NCBI RefSeq assembly: GCF_004799685.1
Contig: NZ_CP031311.1
Coordinates: forward strand, 1,426,001 to 1,490,000
DNA length: 64,000 bases
Direction: 5' to 3'
DNA from: Halobellus limi
Lineage (GTDB): Archaea; Halobacteriota; Halobacteria; Halobacteriales; Haloferacaceae
Below are positions 43,449-52,364 of this stretch, one piece after another; the stretch's first letter is position 1, and each line of letters starts with the position of its first letter. Below the pieces are notes generated by a model that searched no databases, was not told the origin of the DNA, and worked only from the letters and a program-made list of their open reading frames with translations. The position numbers and the translations under genes were made by a program.

Positions 43449-46151
43449 ATGAAACGCCCTCCACGCGGTCCCGACTCGTCGGCCGAGGCCTCGCGGTCCG
43501 AGGACAGCGAGCGCATCTCGGACGCCGTCGATACCGCCGACCTCGATGGCGGTTCGAGAGCCACTGGACCCTCCCGACGCCGGTTTCTCGCCGGGATCGC
43601 CGTCGGTGTCGGTGGGGTGCTCGCCGGGTGCGGCGAGACGACGCCCGGCGGTCCCGGTACGGCCAGTGACACTGACGGAACCGACGGCTCGCCGACCGAG
43701 GCCACACCCGCCCGGCCCGGCCCCGCACCCGACGTCGCCGGCCCGTGGCCGCAGGCCCGCGCCGACGCGGGGAACACCGGCGCCGTCGACGCCTCGGGAC
43801 CGACCGCGGCCCCGAGCGTCCGGTGGGCGACGGACAGCGCCGGGACGGTCGGCGCGGCAGTCGGTGCGGCCCCGGAGGCGCGGGTCGAGGGAGGCGACGG
43901 CGACGCCCGAGACGCGGCGGTCGGCCCGTACGTCGTCGCCGAAGACGGCCGCGTCGCGGCGCTCGATTCCGCGGGCGAGGTCCGCTGGCGAGCGACGCTC
44001 GGCGACGGCCAGTTCCCGCCGGCCGCCGGGTCCGGGTTCGTCGTGGTCCCGACGCGCGAGCGACTCGTCGTCTTCGACGCCGCGAGCGGTGAGCGGCTTC
44101 GGGAGATCGACCTCCCCGGCGGCGTCCTCTACGCGCCGACGCTCGTCGGGGCGCGAGCGCTCGTCGGGACGTTCTCGAACGGGGTCGTCGCCGTCGACGT
44201 CGAGAGCGGCGAGGTGCTCTGGGAGGCGGTCACGCCCAGTCGGGCGTTCCCGCCGCTCGTCGTCGACGGCGTCGCCTACGTCACCGCGCGACGCTGGGAG
44301 ACGGGCGACGGCGGCGACGCACCGGGCGTGCTCGTCGCGCTCGACGCCGACTCGGGCGACCGGCTGTGGGAGCGACCGCTCGACGGCCCGCCGACCGCGC
44401 CGCCGGGCCATCGCGACGGCGTCGTCTACGCCGGTACGAACCGAGGTTCGGTGGACGCCGTCGACGCCGCGTCCGGCGATCGAATCTGGCGGGAGACCGT
44501 TGGCGACTGGGTGACCCGGGGACCGACCGCCGGCGCGGACGGCGTCTACGTCGTCGTGCTCGGGGAGGGCCCCGTGAAACTGGACCGCGACGGGACCGTG
44601 CTGTGGCGCTCCGACGTCGGCGGCGGGACGAATCCCGTGCTCACCGAGGACGACGTCGTCCTCGGCACCGACGGCGGCGTCGTCGCGGTCGGTCGAGACG
44701 ACGGCGAGGTGAGTTGGCGCGGGGAGACCGGTTCCGTCGTTCAGTTCGACGTTCGACTCCGCGACGGTACCGTCTACGCCGGCGACCAGTTCGGGACGGT
44801 CGTGGGGTTCGACGCCTCGACCGGGGACCGGAACTGGGAGTTCCCGTTCCGCCCGGCGACGATGCCCGGACCGGTCGTCGGCCCGCGGACCGTCGCCGGC
44901 GCGGCCGGGGACGGCGGAACGTACGACGTCCTCGCGAGCGAGGGCCAGGAGCTGTCGCTCGTCGGCGGGGCGGCCACCCCCGCGATCACGCCGGTGTTCC
45001 TCGAAGACGAGGCGGATGAGAGCGGGTCCGAGACGGGCGGCGAGGGAAGCGCCGGATCGCCGACGAGGACGGACGCGGGGACGAGGACGACGACGGCAGG
45101 CGGGTCAGCGACAGCCGAGGCGGGAGCGGAGACGCTCCTCGGCGGCGGCACCGACGGGTCGCTGTACCGCGTCCGGACGGTCGACTACGGGGACCCACCG
45201 GGAGACGAACTCGAACCCACGCCGACGCCGACCGCGACCCCCGATCCGGGGGAGCCGACGCGGACGCCGACGCCGCACATCGACCTTCCGGAACCGGAGG
45301 CGCTCTGGGAGCGCGACCTCGACGTGCGCCCGCGCTCGCCGGTCACGTACGCCGACGGGCGAGCGTACCTCGGGACCGACGAGGGAGTCGCCGCCGTCGA
45401 CCCCCGGAACGGGCGGTTGCTGTGGCGGCTCTCGCTGGCGACGGGAGACGACAGGAACGGGGACGACGGCGGCAGTGATGGGGGTAGCGGCGACGGGGGC
45501 AGCGGCGACGCAGACGACGGGTCGGAGGGCGGCGGCGGGCGCGTGAGCGGAGCGCCGGCGGTGACCGGAGAGCGCGCGTTCGTCGCGACCGACTCGGGGC
45601 GGCTCGTGGCCGTCGACCCGGGGACGGACTCGACGGCCGGCGGGGATGGCGACGGCGAGGGCGGAACCGCCCGCCCCGGGATCGAGTGGGAGGTGTCGCT
45701 GGGCGAGTCGGTCCGTGCCGGCCCCGTCGCGGTCGACGACTCGGTCTTCGTCGCCGACGAGTCGGGGCGAGTGACCGCCTACGACGTCGCCGGCGAGCGC
45801 CGCTGGCGGCGTGAAGTCGGCGGCGCGGTATACGGCGGCCCGTTGGTATCCGACGACCGCGTCTTCGTCGGAACGGACGCGGGCGAGGTCGTCGCGCTGA
45901 GTCGCGGCGACGGGTCCGTCTCGTGGCGACGCGAGACCGACGGCGGGGTCCGCGCGACGCCCGCGGTCGGACGCGAGACGGTGTACGCCGGTGATCACGA
46001 GGGGACACTCTGGGCGTTCGATGCGGCGAGCGGCGACGTCCGCTGGCGGCTGACGCTGGGGCGGTGGATGGATGCCCCGCCGGCGGTCGGTCACGGTGCA
46101 GTGTTCGTGGCCGATCAGACCGGGAACGTGTACGCGGTCGTCGGCGAGTGA
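43449..46151 (+). CDS. PQQ-binding-like beta-propeller Tat lipoprotein
   Basis: A 900-residue secreted lipoprotein. The Tat/lipobox signal is SRRRFLAGIAVGVGGVLAGC (cysteine at about residue 60), preceded by an unusually long cytosolic tail of about 40 residues. The mature protein has many PQQ/BamB-type blades, for example YVVAEDGRVAALDSAGEVRW, TFSNGVVAVDVESGEVLWEA, LGTDGGVVAVGRDDGEVSWR and YAGDHEGTLWAFDAASGDVR. Two Ser/Thr/Gly-rich spacers (about residues 520-560 and 670-700) separate propeller sets, so there are probably two propellers. It is anchored outside the membrane by lipid. Ligand and partner unknown; PQQ binding is not implied. Confidence 0.88.
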   Translation: MKRPPRGPDSSAEASRSEDSERISDAVDTADLDGGSRATGPSRRRFLAGIAVGVGGVLAGCGETTPGGPGTASDTDGTDGSPTEATPARPGPAPDVAGPWPQARADAGNTGAVDASGPTAAPSVRWATDSAGTVGAAVGAAPEARVEGGDGDARDAAVGPYVVAEDGRVAALDSAGEVRWRATLGDGQFPPAAGSGFVVVPTRERLVVFDAASGERLREIDLPGGVLYAPTLVGARALVGTFSNGVVAVDVESGEVLWEAVTPSRAFPPLVVDGVAYVTARRWETGDGGDAPGVLVALDADSGDRLWERPLDGPPTAPPGHRDGVVYAGTNRGSVDAVDAASGDRIWRETVGDWVTRGPTAGADGVYVVVLGEGPVKLDRDGTVLWRSDVGGGTNPVLTEDDVVLGTDGGVVAVGRDDGEVSWRGETGSVVQFDVRLRDGTVYAGDQFGTVVGFDASTGDRNWEFPFRPATMPGPVVGPRTVAGAAGDGGTYDVLASEGQELSLVGGAATPAITPVFLEDEADESGSETGGEGSAGSPTRTDAGTRTTTAGGSATAEAGAETLLGGGTDGSLYRVRTVDYGDPPGDELEPTPTPTATPDPGEPTRTPTPHIDLPEPEALWERDLDVRPRSPVTYADGRAYLGTDEGVAAVDPRNGRLLWRLSLATGDDRNGDDGGSDGGSGDGGSGDADDGSEGGGGRVSGAPAVTGERAFVATDSGRLVAVDPGTDSTAGGDGDGEGGTARPGIEWEVSLGESVRAGPVAVDDSVFVADESGRVTAYDVAGERRWRREVGGAVYGGPLVSDDRVFVGTDAGEVVALSRGDGSVSWRRETDGGVRATPAVGRETVYAGDHEGTLWAFDAASGDVRWRLTLGRWMDAPPAVGHGAVFVADQTGNVYAVVGE

Positions 46152-46283
46152 GCGTCGGGAAGCGACGGTCGGTGAGTGAAGCCGGGGCCGACGGTTGGTG
46201 AGTGAGCGTCGACGGGTGAGCGCTGGCGAGTGAGGCCGGGGGCGACCCGAAACGAGATCGTCGCGAGAGGGAGTGGCTGTCGC

Positions 46284-46871
46284 TCAGGCCTCGTCGCGCA
46301 GGCCGCCGAAGACCTCCTCGGCGGTGGCCGGCGTGTCGAAGTCGTGGTAGTGTTCGCCCTTCTCCTTCGAGAGGATGTTCAGCGCCGCCGCGGCGCCGTC
46401 GCCGGCGGAGATGACCGCCTGCCACTCCTCGGCGCGGACCATCCCGCCGGTGGCGTAGGCGTCCTCGACGCTGGTCTCCATCGAGACGTCGACGTCGACG
46501 GTGTCGTCGTCGGAGAACGCACAGCCGAGCGACTCGGCGAGGTCGCGGTTCGCGCCGGTCGCGAGGACGAGGTAGTCGGCCTCGTGCGTCTCTCCGTCGG
46601 CGGTGACGACGAAGCCGTCGTCCGCGGACTCGACGCCTGTGACCTCCGCGCCCTGGTGGCGTTCCGCCCCGAAATCGTCCGCCTGCTGTCGCGCCGTCTG
46701 CACGAACGCCGACCCGTCGAGAGAGCCGACGCCGGGGTAGTTGAACAGGTGCGCCTTGTGCATCCACGTCCCGTCGGTGTCGAACACGACGGCGTCGAGG
46801 CCGTTCTTCGCAACGAACAGTGCTGCCGAGAGGCCGGCGGGGCCGCCGCCGACGATTGCAACTCGTGTCAT
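46284..46871 (-). CDS. Short FAD-dependent oxidoreductase (thioredoxin-reductase-like, single domain)
   Basis: A 195-residue protein with an N-terminal Rossmann motif VAIVGGGPAGLSAALFVAKN, the YLVLATGANRDLAES stretch and a C-terminal ATGG motif in VEDAYATGGMVRAEEWQAVI, as in thioredoxin-reductase-type FAD domains. It lacks the NADPH-binding insertion and has no redox CxxC (single Cys in SLGCAFSD). At about 60% of TrxR length it keeps only the FAD domain, so its electron donor is not obvious. Compact proteins of this type occur in other haloarchaea, so it is not simply truncated. Divergent from the aldehyde dehydrogenase. Confidence 0.8.
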   Translation of the reverse strand: MTRVAIVGGGPAGLSAALFVAKNGLDAVVFDTDGTWMHKAHLFNYPGVGSLDGSAFVQTARQQADDFGAERHQGAEVTGVESADDGFVVTADGETHEADYLVLATGANRDLAESLGCAFSDDDTVDVDVSMETSVEDAYATGGMVRAEEWQAVISAGDGAAAALNILSKEKGEHYHDFDTPATAEEVFGGLRDEA

Positions 46872-47001
46872 TCGTTACCGATACGATTTCCAGGCGATTG
46901 AGTGTTTGGGCGGCGGAGGCGTCGTAGCGGGGGACGCCGGCCGAACGTCCGCGATCGCGTGACGCAGTTTTATTACGATCTCGGTCGAACTATAATGAGG
47001 T

Positions 47002-48645
47002 ATGCCGATGGACACACGGCCCTTCGAGAACGAACGCACCCTCGCCGCCCACCGAGAGAACGGGAGCCTCGACGAGTTCCATCGGTCGTACGCCGACGCG
47101 GTCGCGAGCGTCGAGTCCGAGTTGGGCGCGTCCCACTCGCTGTGGATCGACGGTCGGTGGGTCGAGACCGACGAGACGTACACGGTCACGAGTCCGGCCG
47201 ATGAAAACCTCGAAATCGGCCGGTTCGCCGCCGGCGGTTCCGACGAGGTCGACCGGGCGGTCGCGGCCGCGAGCGACGCCTTCGACGAGTGGCGCGGGAC
47301 GCACTGGCGCGAGCGGGCCGAGATGTTCCGACGTGCGGCAGAGGTGATGCGAGAGCGAAAGTTCGAGCTCGCGGCGACGCTGACCCTCGAGAACGGGAAG
47401 AACCGAGCCGAGGCGATGGCCGACGTGGACGAGGGGATCGACTTCCTCCGCTTCTACGCCCGCGAACTCGAACGCAACGACGGCTACGAGTACGACACCG
47501 GCGAGCCGACGCCCGGCCAGCACTGCACGAACGCCCTGGAGCCGTTCGGCGTCTTCGCCGTCGTCGGCCCGTTCAACTTCCCCTTCGCCATCTTCTGCGG
47601 GATGCTCTCGGGCGCGTTGCTCACCGGGAACACGGCCGTCGCGAAGCCCGCGAGCGCGACGCCGTTGATCGCACACCGGGCCGTCGAGATCCTCGTCGAG
47701 GCCGGCGTTCCCGACGGCGTCGTGAACCTCGTCACCGGCAGCGGGCGGGCCGTCGGGCAGCCGCTCGTCGAACACGAGGACGTCGCGGGCGCCGTCTTCA
47801 CCGGTTCCAGAACCGTCGGCCGAAGCATCCGCCGGACGTTCTTCGACCTCGAGAAGTCCGGCCCGGTGATAGCCGAACTCGGCGGCAAGAACCCGGTGAT
47901 CGTCACCGCGAACGCCGACCTGGAGAAGGCGGTCTCGGGCGTCAGAAACGGGGCGTTCGGCTACAGCGGGCAGAAGTGCTCTGCGACCAGCCGCGTCTAC
48001 GTCGACGAGCGCGTGATCGAGGCGTTCACCGATCGGTTGGTCGACGCGACCGAGGAGCTCGTGATCGATCGGCCCCGTGCGGAGGACGCCTTCGTCTCGC
48101 CGCTGATCGACGACGACGCGCTCGATCGCTACGTGGAGATCTGCGAGGCGGCGCGGGAGGTCGGCACGATTCGGACGGGCGGGCGGGTGGTCGCCGGCGG
48201 TGACGGCTCAGGCGGGAGCGGCGCCGAGGACCGAACGGGGGACCTCTCGGCCGGCCGGTTCGTCGAGCCGACGGTCGTGACGGGCGTGCCGCACGACCAC
48301 GAACTCGCTCGCGATGAGCACTTCGTCCCCTTCGTGACGGTCCATCCCGTCTCGGGACTCGACGAGGCGATCACGAAGGCCAACGACAGCAGCTACGGGC
48401 TGTGTGCCGGGCTCTTCTCCGAGGACGAGGCCGAGATCGACGCCTGGTTCGAGCGGATCGAGTCGGGGATGTGCTACGTGAACCGAGAACAGAGCGCGAC
48501 GACGGGCGCGCTCGTTCAGGCCCAGCCCTTCGGCGGCTGGAAGGCGTCGGGAACGACGAGCAAGTTCGCCGGCGGCTACTGGTACCTCCCGCAGTTCCTG
48601 CGCGAACAGAGCAGGACCGTCGTCGGGGACGTCGGTCGCCGGTAA
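47002..48645 (+). CDS. Aldehyde dehydrogenase, delta-1-pyrroline-5-carboxylate (glutamate semialdehyde) type
   Basis: A 547-residue NAD(P)-dependent ALDH. Motifs: FGVFAVVGPFNFPFAIFCGM, the nucleotide loop VFTGSRTVGRSIRRTF, catalytic Glu in PVIAELGGKNPVIVTANADL, catalytic Cys in AFGYSGQKCSATSRVYVDER, and the P5CDH-like C-terminal NREQSATTGALVQAQPFGGW. The sequence around the cysteine and the last motif point to RocA/PruA-type oxidation of glutamate-5-semialdehyde to glutamate. A TATA-like TTTTATTA (46967-46974) lies 28-35 nt upstream. The last eight residues (VVGDVGRR) are encoded by the first unit of the 26-bp tandem array, so the C-terminus has been shaped by repeat expansion. Confidence 0.88.
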   Translation: MPMDTRPFENERTLAAHRENGSLDEFHRSYADAVASVESELGASHSLWIDGRWVETDETYTVTSPADENLEIGRFAAGGSDEVDRAVAAASDAFDEWRGTHWRERAEMFRRAAEVMRERKFELAATLTLENGKNRAEAMADVDEGIDFLRFYARELERNDGYEYDTGEPTPGQHCTNALEPFGVFAVVGPFNFPFAIFCGMLSGALLTGNTAVAKPASATPLIAHRAVEILVEAGVPDGVVNLVTGSGRAVGQPLVEHEDVAGAVFTGSRTVGRSIRRTFFDLEKSGPVIAELGGKNPVIVTANADLEKAVSGVRNGAFGYSGQKCSATSRVYVDERVIEAFTDRLVDATEELVIDRPRAEDAFVSPLIDDDALDRYVEICEAAREVGTIRTGGRVVAGGDGSGGSGAEDRTGDLSAGRFVEPTVVTGVPHDHELARDEHFVPFVTVHPVSGLDEAITKANDSSYGLCAGLFSEDEAEIDAWFERIESGMCYVNREQSATTGALVQAQPFGGWKASGTTSKFAGGYWYLPQFLREQSRTVVGDVGRR

Positions 48646-48764
48646 TCGTCTGGGACGTCGACTGGCGGTGGTCGTCGGGGACGTCGGTCGCCGGTAGTCG
48701 TCGGGAACTTGGGCTGGCGGTAATCGTCGGGGGCATCGGCTGGCGGTGGTCGTCGGGGCTGCGG
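48619..48764. repeat. 26-bp tandem repeat array between ALDH and CutA genes
   Basis: Five complete 26-bp units (48619, 48645, 48671, 48697, 48723) and a 16-base partial unit (48749-48764) lie head to tail. Units 1 and 3 are identical; the rest differ at a few positions. Consensus opens GTCGTCGGGGACGTCGG and closes CGGTA or CGGTG. The array begins inside the ALDH coding end, supplies its stop codon and ends 6 bases before the stop of the convergent CutA gene. There are no spacers, so it is not CRISPR. Confidence 0.93.
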
Positions 48765-48770
48765 TTCCGG

Positions 48771-49076
48771 CTATCGAACCTGCGCTCCGACCCACGTCGC
48801 GTAGGAGTCGAGGACGTCCGCCTCGTCGAACCGCTCGATGCAGGGAACGTCGTTCGGATGCTCGGATTCGAGCGTGTCTCGCAGTTCGGGGTATCGATCC
48901 GCCGTCGTCTTCGCGAAGAGGATCGCCTCCTCGTCGCCCTCGAAGGTCTCACCGTCCCAGCGGTAGTACGAGTCGCAGTCGACCACGTTGACGCAGGCGG
49001 CCAACTCCTCGTCGATCAACAGCGCGGCGAGATCGCCCGCGGCTTCTCGTGGGGCGGTAACGTATACCGTTGGCAT
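48771..49076 (-). CDS. cutA: Divalent-cation tolerance protein CutA
   Basis: A 101-residue CutA1 protein: MPTVYVTAPREAAGDLAALL at the N-terminus, EELAACVNVVDCDSYYRWDG with the family's ACVN motif, GDEEAILFAKTTADRYPELR and the C-terminal HPNDVPCIERFDEADVLDSY. CutA forms a PII-like trimer, and its link to copper tolerance is indirect. The ATG at 49076 matches the family start; an in-frame upstream ATG adds seven non-conserved residues. It converges with the ALDH gene across the 26-bp repeat array. Confidence 0.93.
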   Translation of the reverse strand: MPTVYVTAPREAAGDLAALLIDEELAACVNVVDCDSYYRWDGETFEGDEEAILFAKTTADRYPELRDTLESEHPNDVPCIERFDEADVLDSYATWVGAQVR

Positions 49077-49418
49077 CGTTCGGAGATGACACCGCAACCG
49101 GTTAATCGGTTCGGCGGGCCGTCCGTAGTCGGAGAGAAAATCCCAAAATTCTGAGTATCCGATACGGGCCGATACGGACGGGAAGATCCGGACCGAGCTT
49201 CGAGGAGATGTATGGGCTTAATCAGATCAGGGAGGGCATAAATAGCGAGTGAATCGCCGTATGAGGCCGATCGAAGCGTTTTCCACCGGTGTCGTTTTCC
49301 GGGTCCGAACGCTGCGGTTCGACGGCTCGTCCACCGCACTCTTCGTGTCATATATGTTGATATTACTCCCTGAAACTGGTTTCTAACAAAGTCCAAACGC
49401 TCGGACCAATGGGTGGAG
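49077..49418. promoter_or_regulatory. Upstream region of the surface-protein operon
   Basis: No gene is visible in these 342 bases. The segment is more AT-rich than its surroundings and has plus-strand TATA-like motifs at GGCATAAATAGCG (about 49237-49249) and CATATATGTTGATATTAC (about 49349-49366). The second would start transcription near 49385, giving a leader of about 35 nt. GGGTGGAG just before the ATG at 49419 is a possible ribosome binding site. Confidence 0.45.
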
Positions 49419-52364
49419 ATGTCCGCCCACGTCTTATCGATCACTCTCTCCGTCGTACTCGTTCTCGCGATGGGCGCTAGTGGCGCCGTCGGCAGTTACC
49501 ACGAATCACCCGGAGCGGACACGTCCCCGGCGGTCGCGGGAGATACTGGAGACAGTGTTTGGAGTGATCGAGCCCCGGGTGAGCACGACCGATCCGTAGG
49601 CGATTTCGATCCGTCGGCCTCCACGCGCGACCGCGAACCGGTCCCTGACGATGCAAGAGCACGCGAGCGGATCGCGTCGGCGAGCACGACCCAAGAGATC
49701 CAAGAAGACGTCTCCTGGCTGAACGCCCCCGAAGGATTCCGCGTGACGGAGTTTTCGACGGCGGACGAACTCGGTGGGAGGGACACCTTTACGGCCGGTC
49801 CGACACCGGGTGCGCGGATCCTCCGCTTTCACAACGACACGCTCTACGTGTCGGTCCCGACCTTCGGTGCCGGAACTGACCGGATACTCGCCCTCCCGGA
49901 CGACGACGGCGACGGAGAGGCCGATCGGGTCGTCACGGTGCTCGAGAGTCCCGAAATAAGCGACGCCCACGGCTTCGACTTCGCCGACGACCACCTGTAT
50001 CTGGTCAATCACGGCCCCCATAGCGAACAGAACAACATCGTCCGGTATCGGATGTCGGGGCTCTCGGTCGACACCTCCTCGAGGACCGTTCTCAACGACA
50101 GCCTCCCGAGTAGAGGGGAGTACTGGCACTGGACGCGAACGCTCGAAGTGCGGGACGATCACCTCTACGTCGCCGCCGGCTCGGAGTCGAACGTCGACGA
50201 GTCCTCGGGCGGCTGGTACGCCCGGATGACGCGCTGTGACGTCGACGGATCCGACTGCACCTCCTACGCCGAGGGGCTCCGGAACGCCGTCGGATTCACT
50301 TTCCACGACGGCGAGCTGTTCGCGACGGACAACGCGCGGGACGACCTGACCGACGAACTCCCGCCCGACGAGATCAACGTCGTCCGGCAGGGGGCCCACT
50401 ACGGGTGGCCGTACTGCTACGGGGACAACGTCGCCGACCCCGCCTTCGACGATCCGAGCAAGTGTACCGACAAGGCCACACCCGCGGTGAACCTCCGGGC
50501 GCACACGGTTCCGCTGGGCCTCGAGTTCTACACCGCGGACGCGTTCCCGAGCGAGTATCGGGGCGATCTGTACGTCGCGATGCACGGGAGCTACAGCGCG
50601 ATTCCGCCGCGCGGGTACAAGGTCGTCCGCGTCCCCTACGACGACGGGACGCTCGGGACGCCCGAGGACTTCGTCACCGGGTGGTACGACAGCGACGGCG
50701 ACGGAGATCCCTACGAGAAGGGCGAGGACATCCTCGGGCGGCCGGTCGACGTCGCGGTCGGCCCCGACGGGGCGATGTACGTCTCCGACGACTCCGGGGG
50801 CGCGATCTACCGGATCGCCCCGACGAACACCGCGCCGCGGGCGAACGTCTCGTGGTCGCCAGAGCGCCCGGAGACGAACGAGACGGTCGCGTTCGACGCG
50901 TCGAACTCGACCGATCCGGACGGGTCGATCGCGAGTTACGAGTGGGACTTCGACGGCGACGGGGCCGCAGACGCCACCGGCGAGACGGCCAACTGGACGT
51001 TCCCCACAAGCGGCGAGCGGACGGTGACCCTGACGGTCACCGACGACGGCGGGGCCACGGACGCCCAGCAAGTGACGCTCACCGTCGAGGAGCCACCGTC
51101 GCCGGCGAACTTCCGGATCGGGAACGTGACCGCGCCGGACAGCGTGACCCGGGGGGACCTCATCAACGTCTCAGCGGAGATAACCAACGTCGGCGATCGA
51201 GAGGCGACTCAAACCGTCGAATTCCGCCTCGATGCGGACGGTAACGGGACGCTCGAACCCAACGAATCGCTCGATTCGACGACGGTGAGGCTCGGCGGCA
51301 CCGAATCGACGACCGTGGCGTTCGTCGGGATCGAGACGTCCGAACTCGCGCCGGGCGAGTACACCCACGGCGTCGTCACGGCGAACGAGACGGCCACCGC
51401 GACGGTCGCCGTCGAGGCACCGAACCGCCCGCCGACCGCCGACGCCGGTGAGAACCGGACTGTCGAGGAAGGGGACTCGGTGAGCCTCGACGGCTCCGGC
51501 TCCAGCGACCCCGACGGAGACACGCTCGCGTACGCCTGGACGCAGACGGCCGGTCCGACGGCGTCCGTGGCCGACGAGACCTCGGCCACGCCGACGGTCA
51601 CAGCGCCCGAAGTCGACGCCAACCGGACGCTCGTCTTCGAGCTGTCGGTCTCCGACGGTAACGGCGGCACCGACACCGACGCGGTGACGGTCGAGGTACT
51701 GGACGATCCGGACCCGCCGGATCCGGCTCCGCCGGCGACGACGGTGACGCTCTCGCCCGAGCAGTCCGAGGTTCTGATCGGCGAGAACGCGACGTACGAC
51801 GTCGTCGTCGACAGCGTCGACGGCGGGGTCGGCGCGTACAACCTGAGCGTCTCGGTGGAGAACGAGAGCGTCGCCACCGTCGCTGACGCCGGCGTCTCGG
51901 GCACCCCGAGCCGGACCGACGTGAGCTACGGGGCGGACGGCTCGACGGTTCGGATCGAGGCGACGGGCGCGGACACCGCAGACACCGGGAGCGTCGCCGT
52001 CGCGTCGGTCGTGGTCTCCGGATCGACGGCGGGAACGAGCGATCTCACCGTCGCAGCCCGGTCGATCGAGACCGAGAACGGGACCGGATACAACGTCACC
52101 GAGGAGCGCGACGCGTCGGTGACGGTCTCCGCGCTCGATCCGATCGGGGAGTTCGAGAACCCGCCGACGGATCCCGACGGAGACGGCCTGTACGAGGACG
52201 TCAACGGTGACTCGCAGTTCGACGTCGTCGACGTTCAGGCGCTTTTCGCCAACCGGAACGATCCGGCGGTTCGAAACCGGCCGGATCGATTCGACTTCAA
52301 CGGAGACGGGCGCGTCGACGTCGTCGACGTGCAGAGACTGTACTACGAGGTGCTAACCAAATGA
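49419..52364 (+). CDS. Giant secreted sugar-dehydrogenase-like propeller protein with PKD, CARDB, cohesin-like and dockerin modules
   Basis: A 981-residue exported protein. Signal peptide: SITLSVVLVLAMGASGAVG. Residues about 80-465 form a glucose/sorbosone-dehydrogenase-like propeller (GHYGWPYCYGDN-type motif in VRQGAHYGWPYCYGDNVADP; VAVGPDGAMYVSDDSGGAIY). Next come a PKD domain (about 470-554), CARDB (about 561-667), a REJ/PKD-like domain beginning PPTADAGENRT (about 670-760) and a cohesin-like beta domain (about 773-904). A type I dockerin-like end follows (918-981) with two calcium-loop/helix units, VNGDSQFDVVDVQALFANR and FNGDGRVDVVDVQRLYYEV. Its stop overlaps the next gene (ATGA). Enzymatic activity is unproven. 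Confidence 0.85.
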   Translation: MSAHVLSITLSVVLVLAMGASGAVGSYHESPGADTSPAVAGDTGDSVWSDRAPGEHDRSVGDFDPSASTRDREPVPDDARARERIASASTTQEIQEDVSWLNAPEGFRVTEFSTADELGGRDTFTAGPTPGARILRFHNDTLYVSVPTFGAGTDRILALPDDDGDGEADRVVTVLESPEISDAHGFDFADDHLYLVNHGPHSEQNNIVRYRMSGLSVDTSSRTVLNDSLPSRGEYWHWTRTLEVRDDHLYVAAGSESNVDESSGGWYARMTRCDVDGSDCTSYAEGLRNAVGFTFHDGELFATDNARDDLTDELPPDEINVVRQGAHYGWPYCYGDNVADPAFDDPSKCTDKATPAVNLRAHTVPLGLEFYTADAFPSEYRGDLYVAMHGSYSAIPPRGYKVVRVPYDDGTLGTPEDFVTGWYDSDGDGDPYEKGEDILGRPVDVAVGPDGAMYVSDDSGGAIYRIAPTNTAPRANVSWSPERPETNETVAFDASNSTDPDGSIASYEWDFDGDGAADATGETANWTFPTSGERTVTLTVTDDGGATDAQQVTLTVEEPPSPANFRIGNVTAPDSVTRGDLINVSAEITNVGDREATQTVEFRLDADGNGTLEPNESLDSTTVRLGGTESTTVAFVGIETSELAPGEYTHGVVTANETATATVAVEAPNRPPTADAGENRTVEEGDSVSLDGSGSSDPDGDTLAYAWTQTAGPTASVADETSATPTVTAPEVDANRTLVFELSVSDGNGGTDTDAVTVEVLDDPDPPDPAPPATTVTLSPEQSEVLIGENATYDVVVDSVDGGVGAYNLSVSVENESVATVADAGVSGTPSRTDVSYGADGSTVRIEATGADTADTGSVAVASVVVSGSTAGTSDLTVAARSIETENGTGYNVTEERDASVTVSALDPIGEFENPPTDPDGDGLYEDVNGDSQFDVVDVQALFANRNDPAVRNRPDRFDFNGDGRVDVVDVQRLYYEVLTK

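Noticed and set aside
46152-46240. GGTGAGTGA-like repeats after the PQQ-propeller gene
   Set aside because: The motif recurs irregularly with no constant period; it looks like degenerate low-complexity sequence.
48619-48764. Possible CRISPR array
   Set aside because: Units are contiguous with no spacers and there are no cas genes; it is a simple tandem repeat.
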